From assembly GCA_947457975.1 (NCBI GenBank), contig CANGYC010000024.1, positions 1 through 15,505 on the forward strand: a stretch of 15,505 bases of DNA, read 5' to 3'. Under the pieces are notes generated by a model that saw only the letters and a list, made by a program, of their open reading frames with translations, was not told the DNA's origin and made no database searches. How positions within the stretch are numbered: position 1 is the first letter of the stretch; every line of letters begins with the position of its first letter. Below are positions 1 through 7,095 of this stretch, piece after piece. A program made the position numbers and the translations under genes. Source of the DNA: Comamonadaceae bacterium. Its GTDB lineage: Bacteria > Pseudomonadota > Gammaproteobacteria > Burkholderiales > Burkholderiaceae_C.

Positions 1-1
1 C

Positions 2-739
2 AGCACCTACAACAACTTTTTCGAATTCGGTACGGATAAGGCCGACCCGGCACGCAACAGCAGCCGCTTTCAGACCTCGCCCTGGAGCGTGAGCATCGAG
101 GGCCTGGTCAAGCAGCCGCGCAGCTATGCCCTGGAAGACCTGCTCAAGCTCAGCGCGCAGGAAGAGCGCATTTACCGCCTGCGCTGCGTGGAGGGATGGT
201 CCATGGTCATTCCCTGGATCGGTTATTCCCTCTCTGAGTTGATCAAACGCGTGGAGCCCCTTGGCAGCGCCAAGTACGTGGAGTTCGTCACCGCGGCCGA
301 CCCCAAGACCATGCCTTTTGTCGGCTCGCGCGTGCTGGAGTGGCCCTATGTGGAGGCCTTGCGCATGGACGAGGCTATGCACCCGCTGACCTTGTTGAGC
401 TTTGGCATGTACGGCGAGGTCCTGCCCAAGCAGAACGGCGCCCCGGTCCGGCTGGTCGTGCCCTGGAAGTATGGATTCAAGAGCGGCAAGAGCATCGTCA
501 AGATCCGCTTCACCGAGACCGAGCCCAAGACCGCCTGGGTGAAGTCGGCGCCGCAGGAGTACGGCTTTTATTCCAACGTCAATCCCGAGGTGGATCACCC
601 GCGCTGGAGCCAGGCCAGCGAGCGCCGCATCGGTGAGGACGGGCTGTTCGCCAAGAAGCGCAAAACCTTGATGCTCAACGGCTACGCAGCCCAGGTGGGC
701 CAGCTCTATGCCGGCATGGACCTGAAGAAGTTCTACTGA
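2..739 (+). CDS. msrP: Methionine-sulfoxide reductase catalytic subunit MsrP (3' part)
   Basis: Molybdopterin-containing periplasmic reductase that repairs oxidised methionine in envelope proteins, taking electrons from the membrane haem protein MsrQ. The frame is open from base 2, so the gene begins upstream of the window; 245 residues are visible. The family is about 310-340 aa, so the missing part should be the Tat signal and first helix. The visible N-terminus reads [17 protein letters not shown], typical of MsrP/YedY. The segment [14 protein letters not shown] (Cys codon at 185-187) matches the region holding the conserved Cys that ligates molybdenum. Further family blocks are [20 protein letters not shown] and the C-terminal [18 protein letters not shown]. 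msrQ starts 12 bases after the stop. An internal start at 89 is an artefact of truncation. Identification is firm. Confidence 0.95.
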   Translation, partial: STYNNFFEFGTDKADPARNSSRFQTSPWSVSIEGLVKQPRSYALEDLLKLSAQEERIYRLRCVEGWSMVIPWIGYSLSELIKRVEPLGSAKYVEFVTAADPKTMPFVGSRVLEWPYVEALRMDEAMHPLTLLSFGMYGEVLPKQNGAPVRLVVPWKYGFKSGKSIVKIRFTETEPKTAWVKSAPQEYGFYSNVNPEVDHPRWSQASERRIGEDGLFAKKRKTLMLNGYAAQVGQLYAGMDLKKFY

Positions 740-750
740 AAGGCCCAGCC

Positions 751-1377
751 GTGCAGGCCGGCTCCGGCGTGAACAAGCTGCTCTTGCATCCGGTGGCCAA
801 GCCCCTGGTCTTTGCCCTGGCGCTCGCCCCTTTTGCCTGGTTGGCCTGGCGTGCGGTCTTCGACCAGTTGGGCGCAAATCCTCAGGAAGCCCTGATCCGC
901 GGGCTGGGTGACTGGGCGCTGCGATTCATGTGCCTGGTGCTGGCCGTCACGCCCGTGCGCAGCATTGCCGCGTGGCCGGCGCTCTTGCGCTTCAGGCGCA
1001 TGCTGGGCCTGTTTGCTTTTTTCTACGCCGTGATGCACCTGCTGGCCTATGCCGTCTTCGACATGGGGCTGGACGCAGAGGAGATCGTGCGCGACATCCT
1101 CAAGCGGCCCTTCATCTTGCTGGGCACGCTCACCCTGCTGCTTCTGCTGCCCCTGGCCGCCACTTCATTCAACCGTGCCATCAGGCTGCTCGGGGCTGCA
1201 CGTTGGCAGCGCTTGCATCGCCTGGTGTATGGGGCGGCTATCACCATGCTCCTGCATTTTTTCTGGATGCGTGCCGGCAAGAACGACTTTGTCGAGGTAT
1301 TCGTCTATGCGGGCTTCGTGGCGCTGCTGCTGGGCTGGCGCCTCAGGCAAGCACTGCAGCGCCGCCAGGCGGCGTAG
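751..1377 (+). CDS. msrQ: Haem-binding membrane subunit MsrQ
   Basis: Inner-membrane b-type cytochrome of the ferric-reductase-like transmembrane family that passes electrons from the quinone pool or flavin to MsrP. The 208-aa protein is very hydrophobic, with about five or six membrane segments. Histidines placed as expected for haem ligands are His96 (YAVMHLLAYAVFD), His156 (QRLHRLVYGA) and His169 (TMLLHFFWM). The GTG start at 751 is chosen because AAAGG at 739-743 lies 7 bases upstream. A second in-frame GTG at 769 is possible but has a poorer leader. The ribosome-binding site overlaps the msrP stop, so the two genes are probably translated from one mRNA. It converges with lysA, 15 bases away. 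Identification is firm. Confidence 0.94.
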   Translation: MQAGSGVNKLLLHPVAKPLVFALALAPFAWLAWRAVFDQLGANPQEALIRGLGDWALRFMCLVLAVTPVRSIAAWPALLRFRRMLGLFAFFYAVMHLLAYAVFDMGLDAEEIVRDILKRPFILLGTLTLLLLLPLAATSFNRAIRLLGAARWQRLHRLVYGAAITMLLHFFWMRAGKNDFVEVFVYAGFVALLLGWRLRQALQRRQAA

Positions 1378-1381
1378 CGGG

Positions 1382-1396
1382 CTGAGCCCGGCTCAG
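1382..1396. terminator. Short inverted repeat between convergent msrQ and lysA
   Basis: The bases CTGAGC-CCG-GCTCAG form a 6-bp GC-rich stem with a 3-base loop in the tiny gap between two convergent genes, reaching into the lysA stop codon. There is no T-run on either side, so this is at best a weak bidirectional terminator or simply a stabilising 3' hairpin. Confidence 0.3.
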
Positions 1397-2691
1397 GCTA
1401 GCACCAGGCGCTCGTGGCGCATCTGGTCGGCGGTGCTTTCGCGTTCGCGGATCATGTGCACCTTCGCGCCATCGACCAGCAGCTCGGCCGCACGGCCGCG
1501 CGTGTTGTAGTTGCTGGCCATGCTCATGCAGTAGGCGCCGGCCGAGAGCACGGCCAGGATCTCGCCGCCTTGCACACGCAACTCGCGGTCGCGGCCGATC
1601 CAGTCGCCGCTTTCGCAGATGGGGCCCACCACGTCGTAGCAGGCTACCGTGGCCGATGCGGCCGGTGGCGCCACCGGCAGGATGCGGTGGAAGGCCTGGT
1701 ACATGGCCGGGCGAGGCAGGTCGTTCATGGCCGCGTCCACGATGCAGAAGTTTTTCTGCTCGCCCGGCTTGACGTAAAGCACCTCGGTCAGGCACACGCC
1801 GGCGTTGCCCACCAGCGAGCGGCCGGGTTCGATCATCAGCTTCTTGCGGCCGTGGCCGCGCGCATCGATCTTGGCCAGCAACTGGGCCCACAGGCTGTCG
1901 GCCGCAGGCGGCGTATCGCCCTGGTAGTCGATGCCCAGGCCACCGCCAAAGTCGATGTGGTGCAGACTGATGCCAGCGGCCTCGATGGCATCCACCAGGT
2001 CGAGCACGCGGTCCATCGCGTCCAGGTAGGGCGTCACTTCCGTGATCTGCGAGCCGATGTGGCAATCGATGCCCACCACCTGCAGACCCGGCAGGCTGGC
2101 GGCCACCTGGTAGATGCGCAGTGTCTCTTCATGCGCCACGCCAAACTTGTTGCCTTTGAGGCCCGTGGAGATGTAGGGATGCGTCTTGGGGTCCACGTTC
2201 GGGTTGACGCGGATGCTCACTGGCGCCCGGCGCCCGAGTTCGCCAGCCACACGCGAGAGCACGTGCAGCTCCGCTTCGCTCTCTACGTTGAAGCAGCCGA
2301 TGCCCACTTCGAGTGCGCGGCGCATCTCGCGTGGGGTCTTGCCCACGCCGGAGAAGATGATCTTGCGGGCGTCGCCGCCAGCGGCCAGCACCCGCTCGAG
2401 CTCGCCGCCAGAGACGATGTCAAAACCGCAGCCGGCCTGGGCGAACACCTGCAGCACGCCCAGCGAGGAATTGGCCTTCATGGCGTAGCAGATCTGCGCA
2501 TCCCTGCCGGCAAAGCCGCGTTGGTAGGCGGCCAGCGCGTTCAGCATTGCACCCTTGGAGTAGACGAACAGCGGCGTGCCGTGTGCAGCGGCCAGTTCAG
2601 ACAGCGCCACCTCCTCAACGAAGAGCTGGTCGGCGCGCAGGTGCACAAAGGGGTGGCCGGGCAGGACGCCGGCCGCAGGGGTGTTGCTCAT
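1393..2691 (-). CDS. lysA: Diaminopimelate decarboxylase
   Basis: PLP-dependent cytosolic enzyme that decarboxylates meso-diaminopimelate to L-lysine, the last step of the DAP pathway. At 432 aa it has the usual length. Visible fold-type III landmarks are CYAMKANSSLGVL with the PLP-binding Lys72, CHIGSQI (His211), the phosphate-binding DFGGGLGIDY (about 248-256), EPGRSLVGNAG (288-298), and CESGDW with the catalytic Cys359 supplied to the partner subunit. GAYCMSMASNYN lies near the C-terminus. The ATG at 2691 overlaps the lptM stop (ATGA), so translation is probably coupled to lptM. The lptM-lysA pair divergent from cyaY is a common arrangement in Burkholderiales. No anomalies were seen. Confidence 0.97.
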   Translation of the reverse strand: MSNTPAAGVLPGHPFVHLRADQLFVEEVALSELAAAHGTPLFVYSKGAMLNALAAYQRGFAGRDAQICYAMKANSSLGVLQVFAQAGCGFDIVSGGELERVLAAGGDARKIIFSGVGKTPREMRRALEVGIGCFNVESEAELHVLSRVAGELGRRAPVSIRVNPNVDPKTHPYISTGLKGNKFGVAHEETLRIYQVAASLPGLQVVGIDCHIGSQITEVTPYLDAMDRVLDLVDAIEAAGISLHHIDFGGGLGIDYQGDTPPAADSLWAQLLAKIDARGHGRKKLMIEPGRSLVGNAGVCLTEVLYVKPGEQKNFCIVDAAMNDLPRPAMYQAFHRILPVAPPAASATVACYDVVGPICESGDWIGRDRELRVQGGEILAVLSAGAYCMSMASNYNTRGRAAELLVDGAKVHMIRERESTADQMRHERLVLA

Positions 2692-2915
2692 TTCTGGGTG
2701 GCCGGGGCCACGTAGTTGTCTGCCGGGTCAGGAAAGGTCATGGGCGGTGGTGGCGGAGGGACGTCGCGGCCGGATTTGAGCGCGCCCAGGGGCGGCGTGT
2801 CGGGCGGCAGGTACAGCGGTCCTTTTTGACCACACGCGCCAAGCAGCATCAGCGTCAGCACGCCGGCGGCCCAGCGGGCAGACCCTAGAATTCGCGCCAC
2901 ATTTGAAGCCAACAT
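2688..2915 (-). CDS. lptM: Small lipoprotein LptM (YifL family)
   Basis: A 75-residue outer-membrane lipoprotein. LptM/YifL proteins assist maturation of the LptDE lipopolysaccharide translocon, and the conserved part is the short segment just after the lipidated cysteine. Here the signal peptide ends in a clear lipobox, LLGAC, with Cys28 followed by GQKGPLYLP, the family signature. The rest is low-complexity and proline-rich, with six consecutive prolines at about residues 53-58, probably disordered. The start is ATG at 2915; the open frame continues upstream past IIM but no better start is seen. It overlaps lysA by ATGA at its 3' end, and its start is 15 bases from that of the divergent cyaY. 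Confidence 0.9.
   Translation of the reverse strand: MLASNVARILGSARWAAGVLTLMLLGACGQKGPLYLPPDTPPLGALKSGRDVPPPPPPMTFPDPADNYVAPATQK
2886..2891 (+). promoter_or_regulatory. Candidate -10 element for cyaY
   Basis: TAGAAT (5 of 6 to TATAAT) lies on the plus strand 39 bases before the cyaY ATG, inside the 5' end of the divergent lptM gene. It would give a leader of roughly 30 bases. No good -35 match was found at the standard distance. If real, the two divergent promoters lie across each other's genes. Confidence 0.3.
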
Positions 2916-2924
2916 GATGATGGG

Positions 2925-2930
2925 ATTGTA
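2925..2930 (-). promoter_or_regulatory. Candidate -10 element for lptM-lysA
   Basis: On the minus strand the bases read TACAAT (5 of 6 to the sigma-70 consensus), ending 9 bases before the lptM ATG. Used as a -10 box it would start transcription only a few bases from the initiation codon, giving a nearly leaderless mRNA. No convincing -35 hexamer lies at normal spacing inside cyaY, so the call is tentative. Confidence 0.35.
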
Positions 2931-3260
2931 ATGACCGACCTGGAGTACCTGGACCGTGCGGAAGCCCTGCTCAAAGCGGTGGAGGCCGCCTGCGACCGCA
3001 TCAACGACCAGAGCGATGCGGACATCGACAACCAGCGCAGCGGCGGCATGGTCACCCTGAGCTTTGCCAACCGCAGCCAGATCATCATCAACCTGCAAAA
3101 GCCGCTGCACGAGGTGTGGATGGCGGCGCAGGCGGGCGGATTTCACTACAAGCTCAACGAGGGCCGCTGGGTGGACACCAAAGACGGCAGTGAATTTTTC
3201 GCCCGGCTCAGCGCCTGTGCCTCGCAGCAGGCCGGCCAGTCCCTGGCGTTCACGGCCTGA
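2931..3260 (+). CDS. cyaY: Iron-sulfur assembly protein CyaY (bacterial frataxin)
   Basis: Small cytosolic iron-binding protein that interacts with the IscS-IscU Fe-S assembly machinery and modulates its rate. The 109-aa length is standard. The N-terminal helix is acidic ([19 protein letters not shown]). The first strands carry [17 protein letters not shown], and the signature reads [20 protein letters not shown] followed by GGFHYK. The C-terminal part has the [14 protein letters not shown] helix. The start codon directly follows the divergent lptM promoter region; the leader has only a weak purine stretch (GATGATGGGA) as ribosome-binding site. The cyaY-lptM neighbourhood is conserved from enterobacteria to Burkholderiales. 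Identification is firm. Confidence 0.95.
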   Translation: MTDLEYLDRAEALLKAVEAACDRINDQSDADIDNQRSGGMVTLSFANRSQIIINLQKPLHEVWMAAQAGGFHYKLNEGRWVDTKDGSEFFARLSACASQQAGQSLAFTA

Positions 3261-3283
3261 GCTTGACCGCCTGAAAGCTGGCC
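3254..3283. terminator. Imperfect hairpin between convergent cyaY and ponA
   Basis: The arm GGCC-TG-AGCTT (3254-3264) can pair with AAGCTGGCC (3275-3283) if two bases bulge out, forming a hairpin over the cyaY stop and the 23-base gap to the ponA stop. There is no T-tract. A bidirectional terminator is plausible from the convergent context but unproven. Confidence 0.3.
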
Positions 3284-5656
3284 TTAGTTGCGGAACAGGT
3301 CCAGGATACGGCGCCGCTCCTCGCTGGGTGGCAGCACCTGGATGGGCGCAGGCCCGGCATCGGCGCCCCGGCCGTCCACCCCCAGGCTGGTCACGCCCGA
3401 ACCCCGGGCGTATTCCTCGTAGTACCACTCGCCTCCCAAGTTCACCACGCCTGCTGGCACCGCCGGTTCCGTCACCGGGACGTTTTTCAGGGCGTGGTCC
3501 ATGAAATTGATCCATACCGGCAGGCTCAGGCCGCCGCCGGTCTCGCGATCGCCGAGCTTGCGCGGCTTGTCGTAGCCCATCCACACCCCCGCCACCAAGG
3601 TGGGCTGGTAGCCCACGAACCAGGTGTCGATGGAGTCGTTGGTGGTGCCGGTCTTGCCATACAGGTCGGGCCGCTTGAGTTGTGCCTGCGCCCGCGCGGC
3701 GGTGCCCGAACGCGTGATCTCCTGCAGCAAGCTGGACATCACGAAGGCATTGCGCGCATCAATGGCGCGGGCGCTCTCGTTGGGCACCTGCGGGGGTGTT
3801 TGCACCAGCACCTTGCCCTGCTGGTCGGTGATGCGTGTGATCAGGTAGGGGTTGACGCGCAGTCCGCCGTTGGCGAACACCGCATAGCCGGTGACCATCT
3901 GCATGGGCGTGACCGAGCCTGCACCCAGGGCCATGGTGAGGTAGGGCGGATGCTTGTCCGCCTCAAAGCCAAAACGGGTGACCCAATCCTGCGCGTTCTG
4001 CGCCCCCACGGCCTGCAGCACCCGAATGGAGACCATGTTCTTGGATTTCTTGAGCGCGGTGCGCAGGCTCATGGGCCCGTCAAATTGACCGTCGTAATTC
4101 TTGGGCTCCCAGGGCTGGCCGCCGGTGACGCCGGCATCAAAGAACAGCGGTGAGTCGTTCACCACGGTCGCGGGCGTCATGCCTTTTTCGAGCGCGGCCG
4201 AGTAAATAAAGGGCTTGAAGCTCGAGCCCGGCTGGCGCCAGGCCTGCGTCACATGGTTGAACTTGTTCTTGCCGAAGTCAAAGCCGCCCACCAGGGCGCG
4301 GATGGCGCCGTCGCGCGGGTCCAGGGCCACTAAGGCGCCCTCCACCTCCGGCAGTTGCGTGATCTCCCATTTGCCGTCGGCGGTTTTCATCACGCGGATG
4401 ATCGCGCCGCGGCGGATGGTGATGTGGGGCGGTGCCTTCCCAGAGAGACCCGATTGCGCGGGCTTGAGGCCTTCGCCGCTGATCTCCACCGTCTCGCCGT
4501 TGGCCCGCACGGCCACCACCTTCTTAGGACCCGCCTCCAGCACCACGGCCGACATCACGTCGCCGTTGTCGGGATGGTCGGCCAGGGCCTCGTCGATGGC
4601 CTCCTCGGCCTCCTTGGGGTCGGCCGGCAGGTTGATGAACTTCTCCGGGCCGCGGTAGATCTGCCGGCGCTCGTAATCCATGATGCCCCGGCGCAGGGCC
4701 CGGTAGGCGGCCATCTGGTCGGCGGCGTTGGCCGTGGTGTAGACGTTCAGGCCCCGGGTGTAGGCCTCGTTGCCGTACTGGGCCACCATGAGCTGGCGCA
4801 CCGTCTCGGCGATGAATTCGGCATGCATGCGGCCCGGGTCGGCATTGCTGCGGATGCGCAGCGTCTCGTTCTTGGCGGCCTGGGCCTGCTGGGCGGTGAT
4901 GAAGCCGTTGTCCTGCATGCGCTCGATGATGTAGAGCTGCCGCGCCCGGGCCCGCTTGGGGTTGGCGATAGGGTTGAACGAGGAGGGCGCCTTGGGCAGG
5001 CCCGCGAGCATGGCCGCCTCGGCCACCGTGATGTCTTTGAGGGGCTTGCCGTAGTAGGTCTCAGACGCCGCGGCAAAGCCGTAGGCCCGGTTGCCCAGGA
5101 AGATCTGGTTCATGTAGATCTCGAGAATCTGGTCTTTCGTGAGCGTGTGCTCGAGCTTGAAGGTCAGCAGAATCTCGTAGATCTTGCGCGTGTAGCTCTT
5201 CTCGGCCGAGAGGTACACATTGCGGGCCACCTGCATGGTGATGGTCGAGGCGCCCTGGCTCTTGAAGGAGCGCACATTGGCCAGGCCCGCCCGGACCACG
5301 CCCAGGTAGTCCACGCCACCGTGTTGGAAGAAGCGGGCATCCTCGATGGCCAGCACGGCATCCTTCATGACCTGAGGAATGTCCTTGATCGGCGTGAAAC
5401 TGCGGCGCTCCTCGCCGAACTCGCCCATGAGCACCTTGTCGGCCGAGTACACGCGCAGTGGCAGCTTGGGCCGGTACTCGGCCAACTCCGAGACGTCGGG
5501 CAGGTTGGGGTAGGCCACCGCCAGGGCCACGGCCACCACCATCATCAGGCCCACCAGACCCGCGGCCAGTAGACCCAAGGTCCACAGGACCAAACGCCAC
5601 ACCATTTGTCGCAAAGGGGAGGGGGAAGCGTCGGTGGGCGGTGTGGAGGAGGGCAT
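3284..5656 (-). CDS. mrcA: Penicillin-binding protein 1A (bifunctional class A PBP)
   Basis: Inner-membrane peptidoglycan synthase that polymerises glycan strands and cross-links them on the periplasmic side. At 790 aa it is a usual length for the family. Order seen: a short cytoplasmic tail; one transmembrane helix (about 20-48); a GT51 glycosyltransferase with AIEDARFFQHGGVDYLG (catalytic Glu105) and GASTITMQVARNVYLS; an inserted OB-like domain (about 320-430); then the transpeptidase with SSFK (Ser478-Lys481), SKN (538-540) and KTGTT (Lys668). All catalytic motifs are intact. It diverges from the pilM-like cluster, as mrcA does from hofM in E. coli. The ATG at 5656 lacks a clear Shine-Dalgarno; a later in-frame ATG (RQMVWR) would cut into the cytoplasmic tail. 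Also named ponA. Confidence 0.96.
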   Translation of the reverse strand: MPSSTPPTDASPSPLRQMVWRLVLWTLGLLAAGLVGLMMVVAVALAVAYPNLPDVSELAEYRPKLPLRVYSADKVLMGEFGEERRSFTPIKDIPQVMKDAVLAIEDARFFQHGGVDYLGVVRAGLANVRSFKSQGASTITMQVARNVYLSAEKSYTRKIYEILLTFKLEHTLTKDQILEIYMNQIFLGNRAYGFAAASETYYGKPLKDITVAEAAMLAGLPKAPSSFNPIANPKRARARQLYIIERMQDNGFITAQQAQAAKNETLRIRSNADPGRMHAEFIAETVRQLMVAQYGNEAYTRGLNVYTTANAADQMAAYRALRRGIMDYERRQIYRGPEKFINLPADPKEAEEAIDEALADHPDNGDVMSAVVLEAGPKKVVAVRANGETVEISGEGLKPAQSGLSGKAPPHITIRRGAIIRVMKTADGKWEITQLPEVEGALVALDPRDGAIRALVGGFDFGKNKFNHVTQAWRQPGSSFKPFIYSAALEKGMTPATVVNDSPLFFDAGVTGGQPWEPKNYDGQFDGPMSLRTALKKSKNMVSIRVLQAVGAQNAQDWVTRFGFEADKHPPYLTMALGAGSVTPMQMVTGYAVFANGGLRVNPYLITRITDQQGKVLVQTPPQVPNESARAIDARNAFVMSSLLQEITRSGTAARAQAQLKRPDLYGKTGTTNDSIDTWFVGYQPTLVAGVWMGYDKPRKLGDRETGGGLSLPVWINFMDHALKNVPVTEPAVPAGVVNLGGEWYYEEYARGSGVTSLGVDGRGADAGPAPIQVLPPSEERRRILDLFRN

Positions 5657-5857
5657 GCAGGGCAGGTAATAAGTGGCTCATTATAAAAAGGGCCTCGCGT
5701 TCGGCTGGTCAGTGGGTCAAACGCCTTGGCGGCGGCCTCACCCTGCCCGTGGGGGCGGCACATTAACACGAAGTAACTCATCTGCGAGGACGGGCGACTA
5801 GCCTTTCCTGCCTTGAGGTGGCCCAGCCCGGGCCGCCCCTGCATGAGATGACGGCCC
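5657..5857. other. Divergent intergenic region between ponA and pilM
   Basis: About 200 bases separate the two divergent starts, the largest non-coding stretch in the window. It holds the TATAAT box for ponA and a moderately AT-rich segment around 5761-5780 (CATTAACACGAAGTAACTCA) that might carry the pilM promoter, although I find no well-spaced -35/-10 pair there. The last 40 bases before pilM are GC-rich and lack a strong ribosome-binding site. No small ORF with a convincing signal was seen. Confidence 0.5.
5680..5685 (-). promoter_or_regulatory. Candidate -10 element for mrcA/ponA
   Basis: On the minus strand this is a perfect TATAAT, 23 bases before the start codon, in the only AT-rich patch of the divergent gap. 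No good -35 match lies at 16-18 bases; TTGACC is present (5715-5720) but 29 bases away, too far for a standard sigma-70 promoter. Confidence 0.45.
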
Positions 5858-6535
5858 ATGCCCCCTTGGCTTTCGCGATGGCCCTGGCCTCAAGGCCCTG
5901 CCCTCCTGGGCATTGACCTGGACCCGCCCCAGGCCTGCCTGCTCTCATGTGCTCGCGCTGGCCCTTCCTGGCGCATCGAGCAGTGCGCAGGCCTCGATCT
6001 GCCGCCTGAGAGCCTGGAGGCGGGGCGCATTCTCGAGTTCGAAGCTTTGGCCGCCAGCCTGAAGCAACTCGTTGGTGCTGCCGGTGGCGGCCGTCGCATC
6101 GCCCTGGCCTTGCCCCGCTCGGCCGCTTGGCATCAGGAACTGGCTGTGCCTGCGGGCCTGCGCCCCTGGGCCTGGCGGGGCTGGGTCAGGCGCCAGGCCG
6201 AGCAGCTGGCGGGCGTGCCAGCCGATACGCTGGCCATCGAGGTGACGCTGCAGCCCGGCCCGCCCCTGTGCGCCCAGCTCTCGGTGTGTCCCCGGGAGCT
6301 GGTCGAGGACTGGCAAGGTCTGGCCGAAGCCGCCGATCTGGACCTCGTGCTGCTCGATGACCGGTCTCGCGTGATCCGCCTGGCGCAGCAGGCGCTGGGC
6401 ATGGTGCCCGAGTCGCCCGCGGCAAACCTGGACCCGCTGGACCTGGTGGCCTGGCGGCCCGGCTTGGACCGTCCGGTGCAGACCGCGGGTTTTCTGGCGG
6501 CATTGGGGCTGGCCTTGAGGGCCTGGCATTCATGA
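5858..6535 (+). CDS. pilM: Shortened PilM/HofM-like type IV pilus assembly protein
   Basis: PilM is the cytoplasmic, actin-like ATP-binding protein at the base of the type IV pilus that binds the N-terminus of PilN; the usual form is about 350 aa. This one has 225. The N-terminal half is recognisable: LLGIDLDPPQACLLS (about 16-30) corresponds to the first phosphate-loop strand of PilM, and LAEAADLDLVLLDDRSRVIRLAQ (155-177) to the PilM segment around AGL...VDVEAYALERA. After that about 130 residues expected in the family are absent, yet the tail GFLAALGLALRAW (211-223) matches the usual PilM C-terminus (ACGLALRSF). The missing part should hold the second phosphate loop and adenine pocket, so ATP binding is doubtful. 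It resembles E. coli HofM (259 aa). The start at 5858 has only a weak leader; pilN overlaps by ATGA. Identity rests on partial motifs plus position. Confidence 0.75.
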   Translation: MPPWLSRWPWPQGPALLGIDLDPPQACLLSCARAGPSWRIEQCAGLDLPPESLEAGRILEFEALAASLKQLVGAAGGGRRIALALPRSAAWHQELAVPAGLRPWAWRGWVRRQAEQLAGVPADTLAIEVTLQPGPPLCAQLSVCPRELVEDWQGLAEAADLDLVLLDDRSRVIRLAQQALGMVPESPAANLDPLDLVAWRPGLDRPVQTAGFLAALGLALRAWHS

Positions 6536-7095
6536 GCGGCCACCGTCTGCGCGGTTTCAATTACCTGGGCCCGGGCGAAGAGGCTCTGGACCTGCGGGCC
6601 GGGCTGCGCTGCGCCTTGCCCGGCCTGCTGCTCGGCGCGCTGCTGGCCTGGGCGTGGATGCAGGCCAGCCGGGACGAGCTTGAAGCCCTGCGCGTGCGCC
6701 AACAGCAGTTGCATGCCCAGGTCCAGGCCCTCGAGCCGGCCTTGCGTGAGTCGGGTGAGCAGATTCGCCAACACGCTGCCCGGCAAGAGGAGGCCATGCG
6801 CTTGAAGGACTGGCAGGCCCATCGCCTGCAATTGCTCAGGAGCCTGGAGGCCCTGGCCGCCTCTTCCGGGGCGCAGATCGTGCAACTTCGCTACGACGAC
6901 CGATTCCTCATCCTGCAGGGCCGCCTGCCCGCCACGCAGCTGCAGGCCTGGACGCAGGCGCTGCGCTCTGCGCTGCCTGACTTCGGCCCCCCTGAACTGG
7001 TGGAGCTCGCGGCCCAGGCCGACCCCCTTTCTCAGGCTGACCCCATGCGCTTTGTCCTGCGCTGGCCTCTGCCTGCGCAAAGGCCCCGGCCATGA
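6532..7095 (+). CDS. pilN: PilN-like type IV pilus inner-membrane assembly protein
   Basis: PilN is a bitopic inner-membrane protein that docks on PilM with its N-terminus and dimerises with PilO in the periplasm. The 187-aa length is normal. Visible are a short cytoplasmic tail with GFNYLGPGEE at 8-17, a transmembrane helix (about 27-43, PGLLLGALLAWAWMQA), a heptad-rich coiled coil (about 46-92, many L/Q/E), and a C-terminal domain with IVQLRYDDRFLILQGRLPA, like the ferredoxin-fold strands of PilN. The tail motif is usually INLLPWR or FNLLPYR, so it is degenerate here. The ATG overlaps the pilM stop, and the next ORF overlaps its own stop, both as ATGA. Function follows from architecture and position. 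Confidence 0.82.
   Translation: MSGHRLRGFNYLGPGEEALDLRAGLRCALPGLLLGALLAWAWMQASRDELEALRVRQQQLHAQVQALEPALRESGEQIRQHAARQEEAMRLKDWQAHRLQLLRSLEALAASSGAQIVQLRYDDRFLILQGRLPATQLQAWTQALRSALPDFGPPELVELAAQADPLSQADPMRFVLRWPLPAQRPRP

Noticed and set aside
1414..2715. Plus-strand 433-codon frame opposite lysA
   Set aside because: Shadow of lysA: the composition is that of reverse-complement coding sequence, with no motif or plausible ribosome-binding site.
4355..5572. Plus-strand 405-codon frame opposite ponA, with His-rich end
   Set aside because: The catalytic motifs of PBP1a are all on the minus strand. The His run is the antisense reading of the transmembrane Val/Met codons.
5715..5720. TTGACC as -35 of the ponA promoter
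   Set aside because: The spacer to TATAAT is 29 bases, outside the working range of 16-18.
5858..6535. pilM considered as a frameshifted pseudogene
   Set aside because: The N-terminal and C-terminal PilM-like parts are in one frame, and the gene is too short for the missing 130 residues to sit in another frame. An in-frame loss fits better.
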